In this document: positions 34,079-42,537 of the stretch, in pieces | Layout of the letters: each line of letters begins with the position of its first letter | How positions within the stretch are numbered: the first letter of the stretch is position 1 | Assembly: GCA_035540635.1 (NCBI GenBank) | Contig: DATLGH010000058.1 | Coordinates: 1-49,999 of the forward strand | Direction: 5' to 3' | Length of the DNA stretch: 49,999 nt | Source of the DNA: Egibacteraceae bacterium | Lineage (GTDB): Bacteria > Actinomycetota > Nitriliruptoria > Euzebyales > Egibacteraceae | Notes under the pieces: generated by a model | Databases searched by the model: none | The model's input: only the letters and a program-made list of their open reading frames with translations | What the model was told of the DNA's origin: nothing | Made by a program: the position numbers and the translations under genes

Positions 34079-35743
34079 ATGCTAACTGCGCGCCCCGTTC
34101 GCGGCGGGGACACCCGCTCTTACGACGTCGTCGTGCTCGGTGCAGGCATCGCCGGGCTCGTAACGGCGCTCGACCTCCTCGACCTGCGCCCCGGGCTGGC
34201 GATCGCGGTGATCGACAAGGGGGCGGCGGGCACGTCGGGGTCGACGGCCCTCGCACAGGGCGGCCTTGCCGCCGCGATCGGCCCTGCCGACACCCCGGCC
34301 CGCCATGCCGCGGACACCGTGCGGGCCGGTGACGGCCTGGCGGACCCCCAGGCGGCCGCTGTGCTGAGCCGCGAGGCGCCCGCCCGCGTCGACGACCTCG
34401 TCGCGCGGGGGGCGGCGTTCGACCGGAACGCCGACGGGCGCCTCGCGCTCGCCCGCGAAGGCGGGCAGTCGGTGCCTCGCAGCGTCCACGCCGCCGACGC
34501 GACGGGTGCGGCGATCTTCGCCGCCCTGCGCGGCCGCGCGACCGGCAGGCTCGAGCGCCTTCAGGGAACCGCCTGCACGCTGGCGGTCGCCGGTCGGCCA
34601 CCGCGCGTGCGGGGCGCGTGGGTCGTCGTCGACGACCTCGAGGCGAACCCGTCCGGGCCGGCCCAGGAGGCCGGGCTCGTACTCGTCCGCGCCCCGGCCG
34701 TGATGCTGGCCACCGGCGGCTGCGGCGGCCTCTACGCGGTGACGACGAACCGTGGCGACGCCACCGCGGACGGCGTGGCGCTCGCGGCCGCCGCGGGCGC
34801 CACGCTCGTGGACATGGAGTTCGTGCAGTTCCACCCCACCGGGCTCCGCCCCGATCTCCGCGCCTCGGGCCACAGCCCGACGACCACCGTCTTCGCCCGC
34901 CGCCAGCTGCTCACCGAGGCGCTGCGCGGCGCCGGTGCGCTCCTCGTCGACCGCACGGGCCGGCGCTTCGTCGCCGACTACCACCCCGACGCCGAGCTCG
35001 CCCCCCGCCACGTCGTGACGAAGGCGATCCTCGACCAGCCCGATGGCGCGTGGCTCGACGCGACCGGACTCGCCCCCGAAGTGCTCGCCTCCGGCTTCCC
35101 CACGGTGCTCGCGGGTGCGAGGGCCCTCGGCTACGACCTCGCGACCGAACCCGTCCCCGTCGAGCCGTGCCAGCACTACATGGTCGGCGGCGTGGCGACG
35201 GACTTGTGGGGCCGCACCTCGCTGCCGGGGCTGTGGGCAGCCGGCGAGGTGGCCTGCACGGGCGTGCACGGCGCGAACCGCATGGCCGGCAACTCCCTAG
35301 CGCAGTCTTGCGTCTTCGCGCACCGGGCTGCGGTGTCCATCGGGGCGGCGCTCGGCGACACGCCCGATGGCGACGACGACGGGGATCCACCGGCCGACGG
35401 CCCCGCGCCGGTCGCGGACCTCGCCGCGCTGCGCAACGACGTGCGGGTCGCGATGAGCGCCGGGGCGGGGCCGGTGCGCACCGCCGACTCGCTCGACGCC
35501 ACCGCCAAAGCCCTCGAAGTCGCGGCCGCGGTCCTCGGCGACGCGCAGCCATCCCTGCGGCGCGACGCCGTCGAGCTCGCCCACATGGTGGCCGTGGGAC
35601 GCGTCATCGTGGGCAGCGCCCGCCTGCGCGCGGAGTCGCGTGGAGTGCACTGGCGTGACGACGCGCCGGCGCCCGATCCGCACTGGGGGGGTGTGCGTCT
35701 CCAGGTGCGCGTCCCGGCGGGTCTTGCAACGCCGCTGGTCTAG
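34079..35743 (+). CDS. nadB: L-aspartate oxidase
   Basis: The product has 554 residues. It is a flavoprotein that turns L-aspartate into iminoaspartate, the first step of de novo NAD synthesis. The FAD-binding loop is YDVVVLGAGIAGLVTALDL. The family motifs STALAQGGLAAAIGPAD, VMLATGGCGGLYAVTTN, MEFVQFHPTGLR, CQHYMVGGVATDLWGRT and the C-terminal FAD loop GVHGANRMAGNSLAQSCVF are present. No nadA or nadC lies beside it. It is divergent from ftsH, and its TAG stop forms part of a TAGGCT -10 box for the next gene. Confidence 0.93.
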   Translation: MLTARPVRGGDTRSYDVVVLGAGIAGLVTALDLLDLRPGLAIAVIDKGAAGTSGSTALAQGGLAAAIGPADTPARHAADTVRAGDGLADPQAAAVLSREAPARVDDLVARGAAFDRNADGRLALAREGGQSVPRSVHAADATGAAIFAALRGRATGRLERLQGTACTLAVAGRPPRVRGAWVVVDDLEANPSGPAQEAGLVLVRAPAVMLATGGCGGLYAVTTNRGDATADGVALAAAAGATLVDMEFVQFHPTGLRPDLRASGHSPTTTVFARRQLLTEALRGAGALLVDRTGRRFVADYHPDAELAPRHVVTKAILDQPDGAWLDATGLAPEVLASGFPTVLAGARALGYDLATEPVPVEPCQHYMVGGVATDLWGRTSLPGLWAAGEVACTGVHGANRMAGNSLAQSCVFAHRAAVSIGAALGDTPDGDDDGDPPADGPAPVADLAALRNDVRVAMSAGAGPVRTADSLDATAKALEVAAAVLGDAQPSLRRDAVELAHMVAVGRVIVGSARLRAESRGVHWRDDAPAPDPHWGGVRLQVRVPAGLATPLV

Positions 35744-35779
35744 GCTGGGCCCGCGTTCGCGCCGCCGAGCCGAGAGGAG
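35741..35779 (+). promoter_or_regulatory. -10 box and Shine-Dalgarno of the sigma-like fusion gene
   Basis: TAGGCT (35741-35746) overlaps the nadB stop and is a good -10 box. GAGGAG (35774-35779) lies six bases before the TTG at 35786 and supports that rare start. Confidence 0.45.
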
Positions 35780-35785
35780 CACGGG

Positions 35786-37054
35786 TTGCTGCCCATAGAA
35801 CGGCCCGACTACCGCCGGAGCAGGGAAGCCGACCTGCTCGGGGGCCTGCGCTCCCGGGACCCACTCGCGCTCGCCGAGGCCTATCACCGCACGAGCCCGG
35901 CCGCGCACGCGTGCGCCCGGCGGCTGCTCGGCGCGGCACGCGCCGTCGAGGCGCTGCTCACCGCCGTCTACGCCGAGCTGTGGGCCTCGCCTCCCGAGAG
36001 CGCACGCCTCGAGGGCTGGGTCCGGTCGCGCGCGTTCGCCGTCGGTGTCGAGCACCTCCGTGACCGCCGGGAGCCGCCCGCCGCCCCGTCGCTCTCGCTG
36101 CTCCTGCCCGACCTGCCCCCGCCCGAGCAGCCCGCACACGACTCCGCCGAGCAGATCCTCGCCGCGCTGCCCGATCCGGTCCGGCGTGCGGTGCTGCTCG
36201 CGCACGACCAGGGCGTGCCCACCGCCGCCCACGACGACCCCGACGCGGCGGACGCGCTCGCGCGGGGGCTCATGAGCCTGGCGGGGCCCGGCGAGGGACT
36301 GGACGACGGGGCAGAGGAGCAGTGCGCCGACATCACGCTCCTCGGGGACTGGACCCTCGGGCTCCTCGAGGCGGAGCGGGCGGCCCTCGTCGCCGCCGAG
36401 GTCGCCGACCGACCGGCGTGCGGCGCCCGGTCCCGGGCGCTGCGCCGCGGGCGACGGCGTCTCGAGGGCCTGCCACCGGCCCCTGACATGGGCCAGCGGG
36501 TCCTCGCGGCCGTGGTGGGCGGCACAGCAGCGCCGGTTCGCGCGTCCAGGGCTCCCGCCACCGAGGCGCCGTTGGCGGCGGCCGTCCCGACCTCCAGCCT
36601 CGGCGACGCGGTGGGCAGCCCGCCGATCCCTGTCGCGCCGCTCCCCTCGGCGCTCGACGACGAGACGGCCAGGCCGGAGCCGGCGGCTGACGAGGCCGAC
36701 GCCCGCCGCCCCGCCGACGACCCCGGCGGCCAGGTCGAGCGGGAGCCCCCAGCCGCCGGACCGGCCGGTGAGGACGCCGTGGGCGGGGACGCCGTCGACG
36801 CCCTGGCGGGGGACGACGGGGCCGACGGGGACGACGTCGAGGACCTCGCGCTACGGGCCGCGGAGGAGGACGGGCCGCCCCAGGACGAGCACCTCGCGGC
36901 CGGCACCGAGACCGCCACCCTCAGCCCGGCGGCTCCCCGCAGCGGCCGACGGGTGGGGCGCCAGATGCTGAGCGTCGCGCTCATCGTGGTCGTGATCGCG
37001 CTCGGGGGCGCGCTCGGCCTGTTGATCGGATTCCTGCTCGTCGGCGGTCGCTAG
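35786..37054 (+). CDS. membrane protein with sigma-region-like and zinc-anti-sigma-like domains
   Basis: The product has 422 residues from TTG 35786. Residues 10-100 (ADLLGGLRSRDPLALAEAYH, then ARAVEALLTAVYAELWASP) follow the pattern of ECF sigma region 2, but the promoter-melting part is weak. Residues about 110-160 (AEQILAALPDPVRRAVLLAH) recall the start of region 4, without a clear helix-turn-helix. Residues 184-225 (CADITLLGDWTLGLLEAERA with ACGARSRALRRG) look like the end of a zinc-binding anti-sigma domain lacking its His. A Pro/Asp-rich region of about 150 residues and one C-terminal membrane span (VALIVVVIALGGALGLLIGF) follow. A membrane-tethered, self-contained regulator is the best guess. 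Confidence 0.6.
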   Translation: MLPIERPDYRRSREADLLGGLRSRDPLALAEAYHRTSPAAHACARRLLGAARAVEALLTAVYAELWASPPESARLEGWVRSRAFAVGVEHLRDRREPPAAPSLSLLLPDLPPPEQPAHDSAEQILAALPDPVRRAVLLAHDQGVPTAAHDDPDAADALARGLMSLAGPGEGLDDGAEEQCADITLLGDWTLGLLEAERAALVAAEVADRPACGARSRALRRGRRRLEGLPPAPDMGQRVLAAVVGGTAAPVRASRAPATEAPLAAAVPTSSLGDAVGSPPIPVAPLPSALDDETARPEPAADEADARRPADDPGGQVEREPPAAGPAGEDAVGGDAVDALAGDDGADGDDVEDLALRAAEEDGPPQDEHLAAGTETATLSPAAPRSGRRVGRQMLSVALIVVVIALGGALGLLIGFLLVGGR

Positions 37055-37084
37055 CACCCACGGGAGGGGCGGCGCGGCGCGCGA

Positions 37085-37861
37085 TCAGCCGTCGCGCGAC
37101 CCGCCGGGGCCGCTGCCGTTGCCCTCCCGGCTGACGTGCCCGAGACGCGAGGAGATCTCGGTCGCGAGCGCCCGCACGCGCGGGCCGAGGCTTGCGGGCT
37201 CGGGAAGGCGCGGTGACGGTGCGACGATCCCCACGCTCGCGATCGGCCGGCCGGCGCGGTTGAGAACGGGGGCCGCGACCCCGGAGGCCCCTCGCTCGAG
37301 CTCGTCGGCGGACAGCGCGAACCCCCGCGCCCGGCAGGCTTCGAGCTCGGCGGCCAGGCGCGGCTGGCGCGCGACGAGCGGGTTGCGCTCGCCGGTGTCG
37401 AGGTAGGCGAGCAACGCCCGCCCGTGCGCGCCGACGCGCAGCGGGTGCCGGAACCCGACGTGGTAGCCGACACGGACGAACAGCCCCGCGGGCTCCACCC
37501 GGTCGACGACCACGACGTCCGCCCGGTCGCGCACCGCCAGGCACACCGCCTCCCGGCACTGCTCCATCAGCGCCCGCATGCCCGGCAGCGCGAGCCTGCG
37601 CACCTCGAGCCCCCGGCTCGCCCGGGCGCCGAGCTCGACGAGCGCCACGCCGAGGTGGAACCGACGGGTTTCGGCGTCGCGCACCACGAACCCCGCCGTC
37701 GTCAGCGTGTCGAGGAGGCGGTAGAGGACCGCCCGGTCCAGATCTGTCGAGCCGGCGAGCTCCGCGATGGTCGCGCCGTCGTTCGTGCTGCCGAGCGCGT
37801 GCAGCACGGCAAGGCCCCGCGACAGTGTGCGAGACCCCGAAGATGATGCGGTTGCAGGCAC
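37085..37861 (-). CDS. IclR-family transcriptional regulator
   Basis: The product has 258 residues from a GTG at 37861. The N-terminal winged helix (RTLSRGLAVLHALGSTNDGA, TIAELAGSTDLDRAVLYRLL) is typical of IclR, with TTAGFVVRDAETRRFHLG as the wing. The C-terminal ligand-binding domain has VRVGYHVGFRHPLRVGAHGR and the conserved ending region FALSADELERGASGVAAPV with ASVGIVAPS. The ligand is not evident. It is divergent from clpP with about 135 bp between starts and may control a nearby gene or itself. Confidence 0.9.
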   Translation of the reverse strand: MPATASSSGSRTLSRGLAVLHALGSTNDGATIAELAGSTDLDRAVLYRLLDTLTTAGFVVRDAETRRFHLGVALVELGARASRGLEVRRLALPGMRALMEQCREAVCLAVRDRADVVVVDRVEPAGLFVRVGYHVGFRHPLRVGAHGRALLAYLDTGERNPLVARQPRLAAELEACRARGFALSADELERGASGVAAPVLNRAGRPIASVGIVAPSPRLPEPASLGPRVRALATEISSRLGHVSREGNGSGPGGSRDG

Positions 37862-37995
37862 GCGCAGTTCCCCTCGTGCGCCGCGCGCACGGCGCCGCAG
37901 GCGAGTCTTCCGCCAGCCGGGGAAGCCGTCAAGGGGTCGGCCGAGCGATCGGTCCGCTGCTAGGCTGCAGCAGGGCCGTCCAGAGGAGCACTGCC

Positions 37996-38565
37996 GTGGC
38001 AGAGATCGAAACCCCGCTAGAGGCGATGGTCGAGGCCAGCGTCTTCAAGAAGCTCTACGACAACCGGATTCTCTACCTGCGCGGACCGATCGAGGACACG
38101 GTCGCCGACACCCTTGTCGCCCAGATGATGTCCCTCGACGCCGACGGCGACAAGGACGTCACGCTCTACATCAACTCCCCCGGCGGCCTCGTGAGCGGCA
38201 TGTTCGCCGTCTACGACGTCATGCACCTCATGACCGCCAAGGTGAACACCGTCTGCGTCGGCATGGCGGCTTCCGCCGCCGCGTTCCTCCTCGCCACCCC
38301 CACGGGCACCCGCGCCGCCACGCCGAACGCGCGCATCATGTTCCACCAGCCGCTCGGCGGCGCGCGGGGACAGGCGGTCGACATCCAGATCCAGGCGAAG
38401 CAGATCGTCTACCTGCGCGAGCGGCTGTACGAGATCCTCGCCGAGCGCACGGGGCAGGACGTCGAACGCATCCGCAAGGACGCCGACCGCGACTTCTGGA
38501 TGAGCGCGGAGGAAGCCGTCAAGTACGGCGCGATCGACGAGGTCCGCGCCCGCGGCGGCGTCTAG
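37996..38565 (+). CDS. clpP: ATP-dependent Clp protease proteolytic subunit
   Basis: The product has 189 residues from GTG 37996, with GAGGAG 12 bp upstream and a TAGGCT -10 box at 37961-37966. ClpP forms a barrel-shaped serine protease fed by ClpX or ClpC. The catalytic Ser93 is in GMAASAAAFLLATPTGTR, His117 in RIMFHQPLGG and Asp162 in ERIRKDADRDFWMSAEEAV. The sequence DVTLYINSPGGLVSGMFAVY is a family hallmark. It is a lone clpP without clpX or a second clpP beside it, so it may be an extra paralogue. The 3' end overlaps the convergent EAL gene by 4 bp. Confidence 0.93.
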   Translation: MAEIETPLEAMVEASVFKKLYDNRILYLRGPIEDTVADTLVAQMMSLDADGDKDVTLYINSPGGLVSGMFAVYDVMHLMTAKVNTVCVGMAASAAAFLLATPTGTRAATPNARIMFHQPLGGARGQAVDIQIQAKQIVYLRERLYEILAERTGQDVERIRKDADRDFWMSAEEAVKYGAIDEVRARGGV

Positions 38566-40817
38566 TCCGCCAGGGTGCTGACGCGGTCCTGGCGCGTGAG
38601 CATCCGGCCACGCTCACGGGCGAGCCGGTCGAGCAGGGCGTGCTCGGGCGGGACCGGGGTACGGCTGCCCGTCCCGGCCCGGGACGTCACCCGGGCGATC
38701 GCGTCGAGCCAGGCAAGCAGGTCGTCCTCGTCGCCCTCGAGGCTCACCTCCATCGCCGGGACGCCCGCGGCGAGGGCCTGAGCGGCACGGCTGCGCAGCG
38801 GGCCGGCGTAGCGGTCGAGCAGCCGCGCCAGGTCCGGGCGGGCCGTGCCCTCGCGGTCGGCGGCGAGCACGGTCAGGTCGACCTCCGGCGCCTGGCCGGA
38901 CCAGCGGGCGCACGTGTCACCGATGAGGTCGAGCGCCCGCAGCACCACGGAGGGCTCCGCGAGACCGACCGCGACCCTGCGCGGACCGCTGCGGCGGCGC
39001 GTCCAGGTCGACAGCGTCGTCGTCCGCCCCGCTCGGTGCACGCAGGAGTGCCCCGCGTAATCCTTGGCGGTCTGGAGGAGCGGTGACAGGAGGTTGCGGG
39101 CCCACTCGAGGTAGCTGTTCCCGGGGGGTGGCTGCCCCTCGAGCTCGACCGCCCCGATCGACAACGCGATCCCCTCGGCGTCCACGCCCCCCGGCAGATG
39201 CAGCACGGTCCGCACGAGGGGGATGACCTCGCTCTCGACGCTCGGGACGAGCTTGCCGAGGAGCTCGTCGTGGCGTCGGGGGGAGACGAGCAGGAGGAAG
39301 TGGTCACCGCTCACATGGGCGACCGCGGCGTCCTCGACGCCCGCCGCCACCCCGGCCAGGCAGCGCGCCAGGCTGCGGATGACCTCGTCACCGGCGGCGA
39401 AGCCCCCGAGGTCGTTCACCCTGCGGAAGCCGTCGAGGTCGACGAAGAGCATCGTCGTCGCCTCGCCGCTGTCGAGCCGGCGGCGCAGCTCGGCTTCCAC
39501 CCAGCCCCGGCCCACGAGGCCCGACACAGGGTTCACGTCCTCGACGCCCTGGTGGCGGACGCCCGCGAGGGTTCGTAGCACGTCGCGGACGCTGACGACC
39601 CCGACGACGTCACCGCGGGGGTCGGTGACGACGATGTCGTCGGTGGCCTCGGCGGGGTCTCGGGCGGCCATGATCGCCGCCACCTCGACGAGGTCGAGCG
39701 AGGCCTCGACCGTGAGCGGCTGGCGGTCGGCGACCTCGCCGACCGTGACGTCGCTGACCCTCGTCCAGTCGTCGAGCCCCGCGATGTAGCGCTGTTCGAC
39801 CGCCCGGCGGGCGAGCTGCCCCGCGAGTCGGGTCCGACGTGGACCGGGGTGCGCGACGACGAGCATGCCGAGCGACGGGTCGGACACGAACCGCGCGTAC
39901 GCGTCACGGACAGGCAGTCCGGGGTCGACGACCGTGGCGGGGCGGGCGAGCTCACCGATGGTGACCTGCGCCGCACCCAGCTGGAGCCGCTGCGCCGCGG
40001 AAGCGATCGCCCGGCGGGCGGCCCGGGAGGGCATGACGAACTGGCCGATGGTGGGCCGGGCGAGGTAGTAGCCCTGCCCCGCCTCGACGCCGAGGCCGGC
40101 GAGGCTGACGAGCTCGAAGTCCGTCTCGATGCCCTCGGCGATCAGGCGCGACCCGATCTGGCGGGAGAAGCGGACCATCGCGTCGATGAACGCGTGGCGC
40201 GGGCCGTCGGCGTCTACACCGGTCACGAGATCACGGTCGAGCTTGATGTAGGAAGGCCGCAGGCGGGTGATGACGCGGAACGACGCGTGCCCGGCCCCGG
40301 CGTCGTCGACGGCGAGCCCGATTCCGAGGTGGCGGAGACGTCGCGCCTTGCGGCCGAGCGCCTCCAGGTCGTGGATGGCCTCGGACTCGGTGACCTCGAC
40401 GACGAGGTCGGTCGCCGACAGCCCGCTGCGCAGTGCCCCCTCGAGCAGCTCGTCGATGTCGAAGCGGGGGTCGACGAGCGTTGTCGGGCTCACGTTGACG
40501 AACAGCTTCGCCCGGGGCTCCTTGCCCCCCGTCCCCTCGACCGCGGCGCGAACCGCCTGCCGCTCCCCGTCGAGTCGCAGCCCGGCCCGCTCGAGCGCCG
40601 CGAAGTACACGAGCGGGTCACCGGCGGCGGCATGGCGCGGTCGCGCAAGCGCCTCGTACGCGATCACCGCCCCTGACCCGAGGTGGACGATCGGCTGATA
40701 GGCGACCTCCACGCCTGCGTCGAGCAGGCTCACCGCGTCCGCCGCCTGTGCGCCCCCGACAGCATGCAGCCCTCGAAGGGAGGGTCGAGGGGCGGCCATG
40801 GGGTTGTTGTTCGGCAT
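38562..40817 (-). CDS. EAL-CBS-GGDEF protein with degenerate cyclase motif
   Basis: The product has 751 residues. The N-terminal EAL domain (about 30-260) looks catalytically competent: AYEALARPRH, LFVNVSPTTLVDP, VVEVTESEAI, LAVDDAGAGHASF, YIKLDRDLV and IAEGIET. Two CBS-like motifs (about 285-430, with VTDPRGDVVGVVSVRDVL) follow. The GGDEF domain (about 445-600) has LFVDLDGFRRVNDLGGFAAG, but its signature is HVSGDHFLLL, SGDHF instead of GGDEF, so cyclase activity is unlikely. A further 140 residues have no known domain. It probably degrades cyclic di-GMP with the GGDEF and CBS parts as sensors (nucleotide binding). No membrane segments are seen. Confidence 0.88.
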   Translation of the reverse strand: MPNNNPMAAPRPSLRGLHAVGGAQAADAVSLLDAGVEVAYQPIVHLGSGAVIAYEALARPRHAAAGDPLVYFAALERAGLRLDGERQAVRAAVEGTGGKEPRAKLFVNVSPTTLVDPRFDIDELLEGALRSGLSATDLVVEVTESEAIHDLEALGRKARRLRHLGIGLAVDDAGAGHASFRVITRLRPSYIKLDRDLVTGVDADGPRHAFIDAMVRFSRQIGSRLIAEGIETDFELVSLAGLGVEAGQGYYLARPTIGQFVMPSRAARRAIASAAQRLQLGAAQVTIGELARPATVVDPGLPVRDAYARFVSDPSLGMLVVAHPGPRRTRLAGQLARRAVEQRYIAGLDDWTRVSDVTVGEVADRQPLTVEASLDLVEVAAIMAARDPAEATDDIVVTDPRGDVVGVVSVRDVLRTLAGVRHQGVEDVNPVSGLVGRGWVEAELRRRLDSGEATTMLFVDLDGFRRVNDLGGFAAGDEVIRSLARCLAGVAAGVEDAAVAHVSGDHFLLLVSPRRHDELLGKLVPSVESEVIPLVRTVLHLPGGVDAEGIALSIGAVELEGQPPPGNSYLEWARNLLSPLLQTAKDYAGHSCVHRAGRTTTLSTWTRRRSGPRRVAVGLAEPSVVLRALDLIGDTCARWSGQAPEVDLTVLAADREGTARPDLARLLDRYAGPLRSRAAQALAAGVPAMEVSLEGDEDDLLAWLDAIARVTSRAGTGSRTPVPPEHALLDRLARERGRMLTRQDRVSTLAD

Positions 40818-40889
40818 GACACCGGGCGACCTTTAGCGGCGGGGACCCGGCCGGTCGCCGGGACCGCCCATTGTGCGCGCTGCGGGCGC

Positions 40890-41128
40890 AGACGTGCCAC
40901 CGCCGCGACCAAGGCCGCCAGAACCTGCGCGACCTGCTGCTCGCCGGCGTCGCCTCCGACCAGGACCGGTTGCCGGACGCCAGTACTTCGACGACCTGCG
41001 CGATGAGGTGGACACCACGCCCGATGAGTGACCTGCGCCTCGTCGTCCCCCGCGGGCTCGCCACCCAGGACCTGCGCGCCACGGCAGCCCACTACGCCGG
41101 CGAGGTCGACGCCGCAACGGCACGACCG
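40890..41128 (+). pseudogene. decayed copy of the ParD-ParE pair
   Basis: RRDQGRQNLRDLLLAGVAS and then SDLRLVVPRGLATQDLRATA with AHYAGEVDAATAR repeat, in two frames, the end of ParD and the start of ParE at 41774-41998; the DNA is clearly homologous over about 230 bases. The antitoxin start is missing, a frameshift follows the antitoxin tail, and the toxin is cut after about 35 residues, where integrase-like sequence begins. It is a truncated duplicate of the intact pair 650 bp downstream. Confidence 0.75.
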
Positions 41129-41183
41129 CCTTCACCCTCAACACCTACGCCCACGTGCTGCTCGGCATCCAGGCTGCTCGCCC
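41119..41183 (+). mobile_element. C-terminal scrap of a tyrosine recombinase
   Basis: The frame directly after the broken toxin reads TTAFTLNTYAHVLLGIQAAR, the end of phage-type integrases (T-L-x-T-Y-x-H-V-L, with the catalytic Tyr). Only about 20 residues remain. The junction with the ParE copy marks a past recombination. Confidence 0.55.
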
Positions 41184-41193
41184 CTCTCGGAGG

Positions 41194-41480
41194 TCAGGTC
41201 TCGGTGAGGCCCGGATGCGCCGCATCGATGCCGTGAGACCGTGCTGCTGCGACGAGACGCTCGTCGTAGGCGACAAGGACGTCGAGCTCGTCACCGAGGT
41301 CCAATGCGGCGGCCAGATGGATCGCATCCGGTGAACGCATCGTGGCTGGCTCGCGCCGGCCGGCCGCGCTGAACAGCGCGGTCTGGAACTGCTGCGGGCG
41401 TCTACGAGATGGTCGCCGCCCCACAACTCGCCAGAGCACAGCCGCAGGTCGCGGACGCTGAAGACGTCAACAGGTTCCAC
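41194..41480 (-). pseudogene. deletion fusion of a Phd antitoxin start and a VapC (PIN) toxin end
   Basis: A GTG at 41480 opens VEPVDVFSVRDLRLCSGELW, the N-terminus of Phd/YefM antitoxins (V-F-S-V-R-D-L-R-x-x-x-G-E-L). About 60 bases later another frame reads ALFSAAGRREPATMRSPDAI, HLAAALDLGDELDVLVAYDE and RLVAAARSHGIDAAHP, the C-terminal half of a PIN-domain toxin with its conserved D-A-I-H-L-A-A-A and Y-D-x-R-L. The end of the antitoxin and the start of the toxin are deleted and the halves are out of frame. This is the remains of a Phd-VapC module. Confidence 0.7.
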
Positions 41481-41624
41481 CGGTTCAACCTCCCGTGTGC
41501 CATCAAAGCGCAGCGCACTTTGGCAGGTTGCCCCGGGATCCGTCCCATGCTGACCAGGGGATCGCAGGTTCGCGAGAAGGGGCGTGGGGCGCAGGTTAGC
41601 CAGCGAACAGCCACAAGCGGGCGC
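41481..41624. other. intergenic between the Phd/VapC remnant and ParD
   Basis: No gene is seen. The stretch holds the divergent promoter region; TTGGCA- and TTGCC-type words recur. Confidence 0.3.
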
Positions 41625-41654
41625 TTGCCAAAGTTTGCCAAGTCATCGTAGGCT
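41625..41654 (+). promoter_or_regulatory. parDE promoter with overlapping direct repeat, leaderless
   Basis: TTGCCA (41625-41630) serves as -35 and TAGGCT (41649-41654) as -10 with 18 bp between. The ATG at 41661 follows six bases later, so the mRNA should start at the codon. TTGCCAA is repeated 10 bp downstream (41635), within the spacer, where the antitoxin could bind. Confidence 0.55.
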
Positions 41655-41660
41655 GAGCAC

Positions 41661-41900
41661 ATGCCGACCATGAACATCTCCCTGCCCGAGGCCCTTCGTG
41701 CGTTCGTGGAGGACCAGATCGCCCAGCGCCGCTACGGCACGACCAGCGAGTACATCCGCGATCTGATCCGCCGCGACCAGGACCGTCAGAACCTGCGCGA
41801 CCTGCTGCTCGCCGGCGCCGCCTCCGAACCGGGACCGGTTGCCGGACCCGAATACTTCGACGGCCTCCGCGCCGAGGTGGACACCACGCCTGGTGGGTGA
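41661..41900 (+). CDS. parD: ParD-like ribbon-helix-helix antitoxin
   Basis: The product has 79 residues. MPTMNISLPEALRAFVEDQI with QRRYGTTSEYIRDLIRRDQD is the canonical ParD ribbon-helix-helix (type II antitoxin, CC2985/ParD group). The C-terminal part (LRDLLLAGAAS to FDGLRAEVDTTPGG) binds the toxin. The toxin gene overlaps its last eight bases. The promoter just upstream carries direct repeats likely bound by the ParD-ParE complex. Confidence 0.92.
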   Translation: MPTMNISLPEALRAFVEDQIAQRRYGTTSEYIRDLIRRDQDRQNLRDLLLAGAASEPGPVAGPEYFDGLRAEVDTTPGG

Positions 41901-42228
41901 CCCGCACCCCGTCATCCCCCGCAGGCTCGCCACCCAGGACCTGCGCGACGCGGCAGTCCACTACGCCAGCGAGGTCGACCCCGCAACGGCACGACGGTTC
42001 ATCGACGCGGTGGAACAGGCCTTCACCCTCATCGCCCGTCAACCGGCGATCGGCTCCCCCCGCTACGCCGTCGAGCTCGACCTGCCGGGGTTGCGAGCAC
42101 GACCCGTCGAGCAGTTCCCCTACCTGATCTTCTACCTCGAGCACGACGACCACATCGACGTCCTGCGCATCCTCCACGCCCGCCGCGACATGCCGACCAG
42201 CCTGCAGGACCCAGCAGAGGACACCTGA
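41893..42228 (+). CDS. parE: ParE/RelE-family toxin
   Basis: The product has 111 residues from the GTG at 41893 that overlaps the antitoxin stop. RRLATQDLRDAAVHYASEVD, RRFIDAVEQAFTLIARQPAI, GSPRYAVELDLPGLRARPVE and LIFYLEHDDHIDVLRILHAR RDM give the whole ParE fold including the final strand with conserved Arg residues. ParE toxins poison DNA gyrase. It is complete. An alternative start at 41839 would lie deep in the antitoxin and is less likely. A broken duplicate lies at 40890-41128. Confidence 0.92.
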   Translation: MGDPHPVIPRRLATQDLRDAAVHYASEVDPATARRFIDAVEQAFTLIARQPAIGSPRYAVELDLPGLRARPVEQFPYLIFYLEHDDHIDVLRILHARRDMPTSLQDPAEDT

Positions 42229-42537
42229 GCACCTGCGGCAACGCTCGGAGACCCGTAACCCATCCCGCACCTGTCGCAAACTGATGCCGTGTCCTCGCAC
42301 CGCACCGCTGTGGAGCTCGCGTCACTGCCCGTGGCGTCGGGAGGGGCCCGGCGGTCCACGCCCGGTGGCCCGCCCCGGCGCGGCGGGTGCGTGCGCAGCA
42401 CGGCAGGCCTCGATCGCGCCGGCGAACTCCATCAACCGGAGAAGTGCTGCACGCTCCCCTCGGCAGCGGTGACCGTGCCGGCCACGTCATCGCCCACAAG
42501 ACAACCCCTGCCGCAGGGCACGATGGAGGTTGATGTC
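42229..42537. other. no gene recognised
   Basis: About 310 bases after parE. Open frames exist but none is protein-like. The end carries GGAGG (42525-42529), the ribosome-binding site of the next antitoxin. Confidence 0.35.

Noticed and set aside
36860-37057. Short frames opposite the membrane span of the sigma-like fusion
   Set aside because: The plus-strand frame has a clear hydrophobic span and a Shine-Dalgarno-supported start; antisense frames are charged noise.
41545-41580. GCAGGTTCGCGA as a possible tRNA-derived attachment site beside the island
   Set aside because: Only a few bases match a T-arm and there is no acceptor stem or second copy in view.
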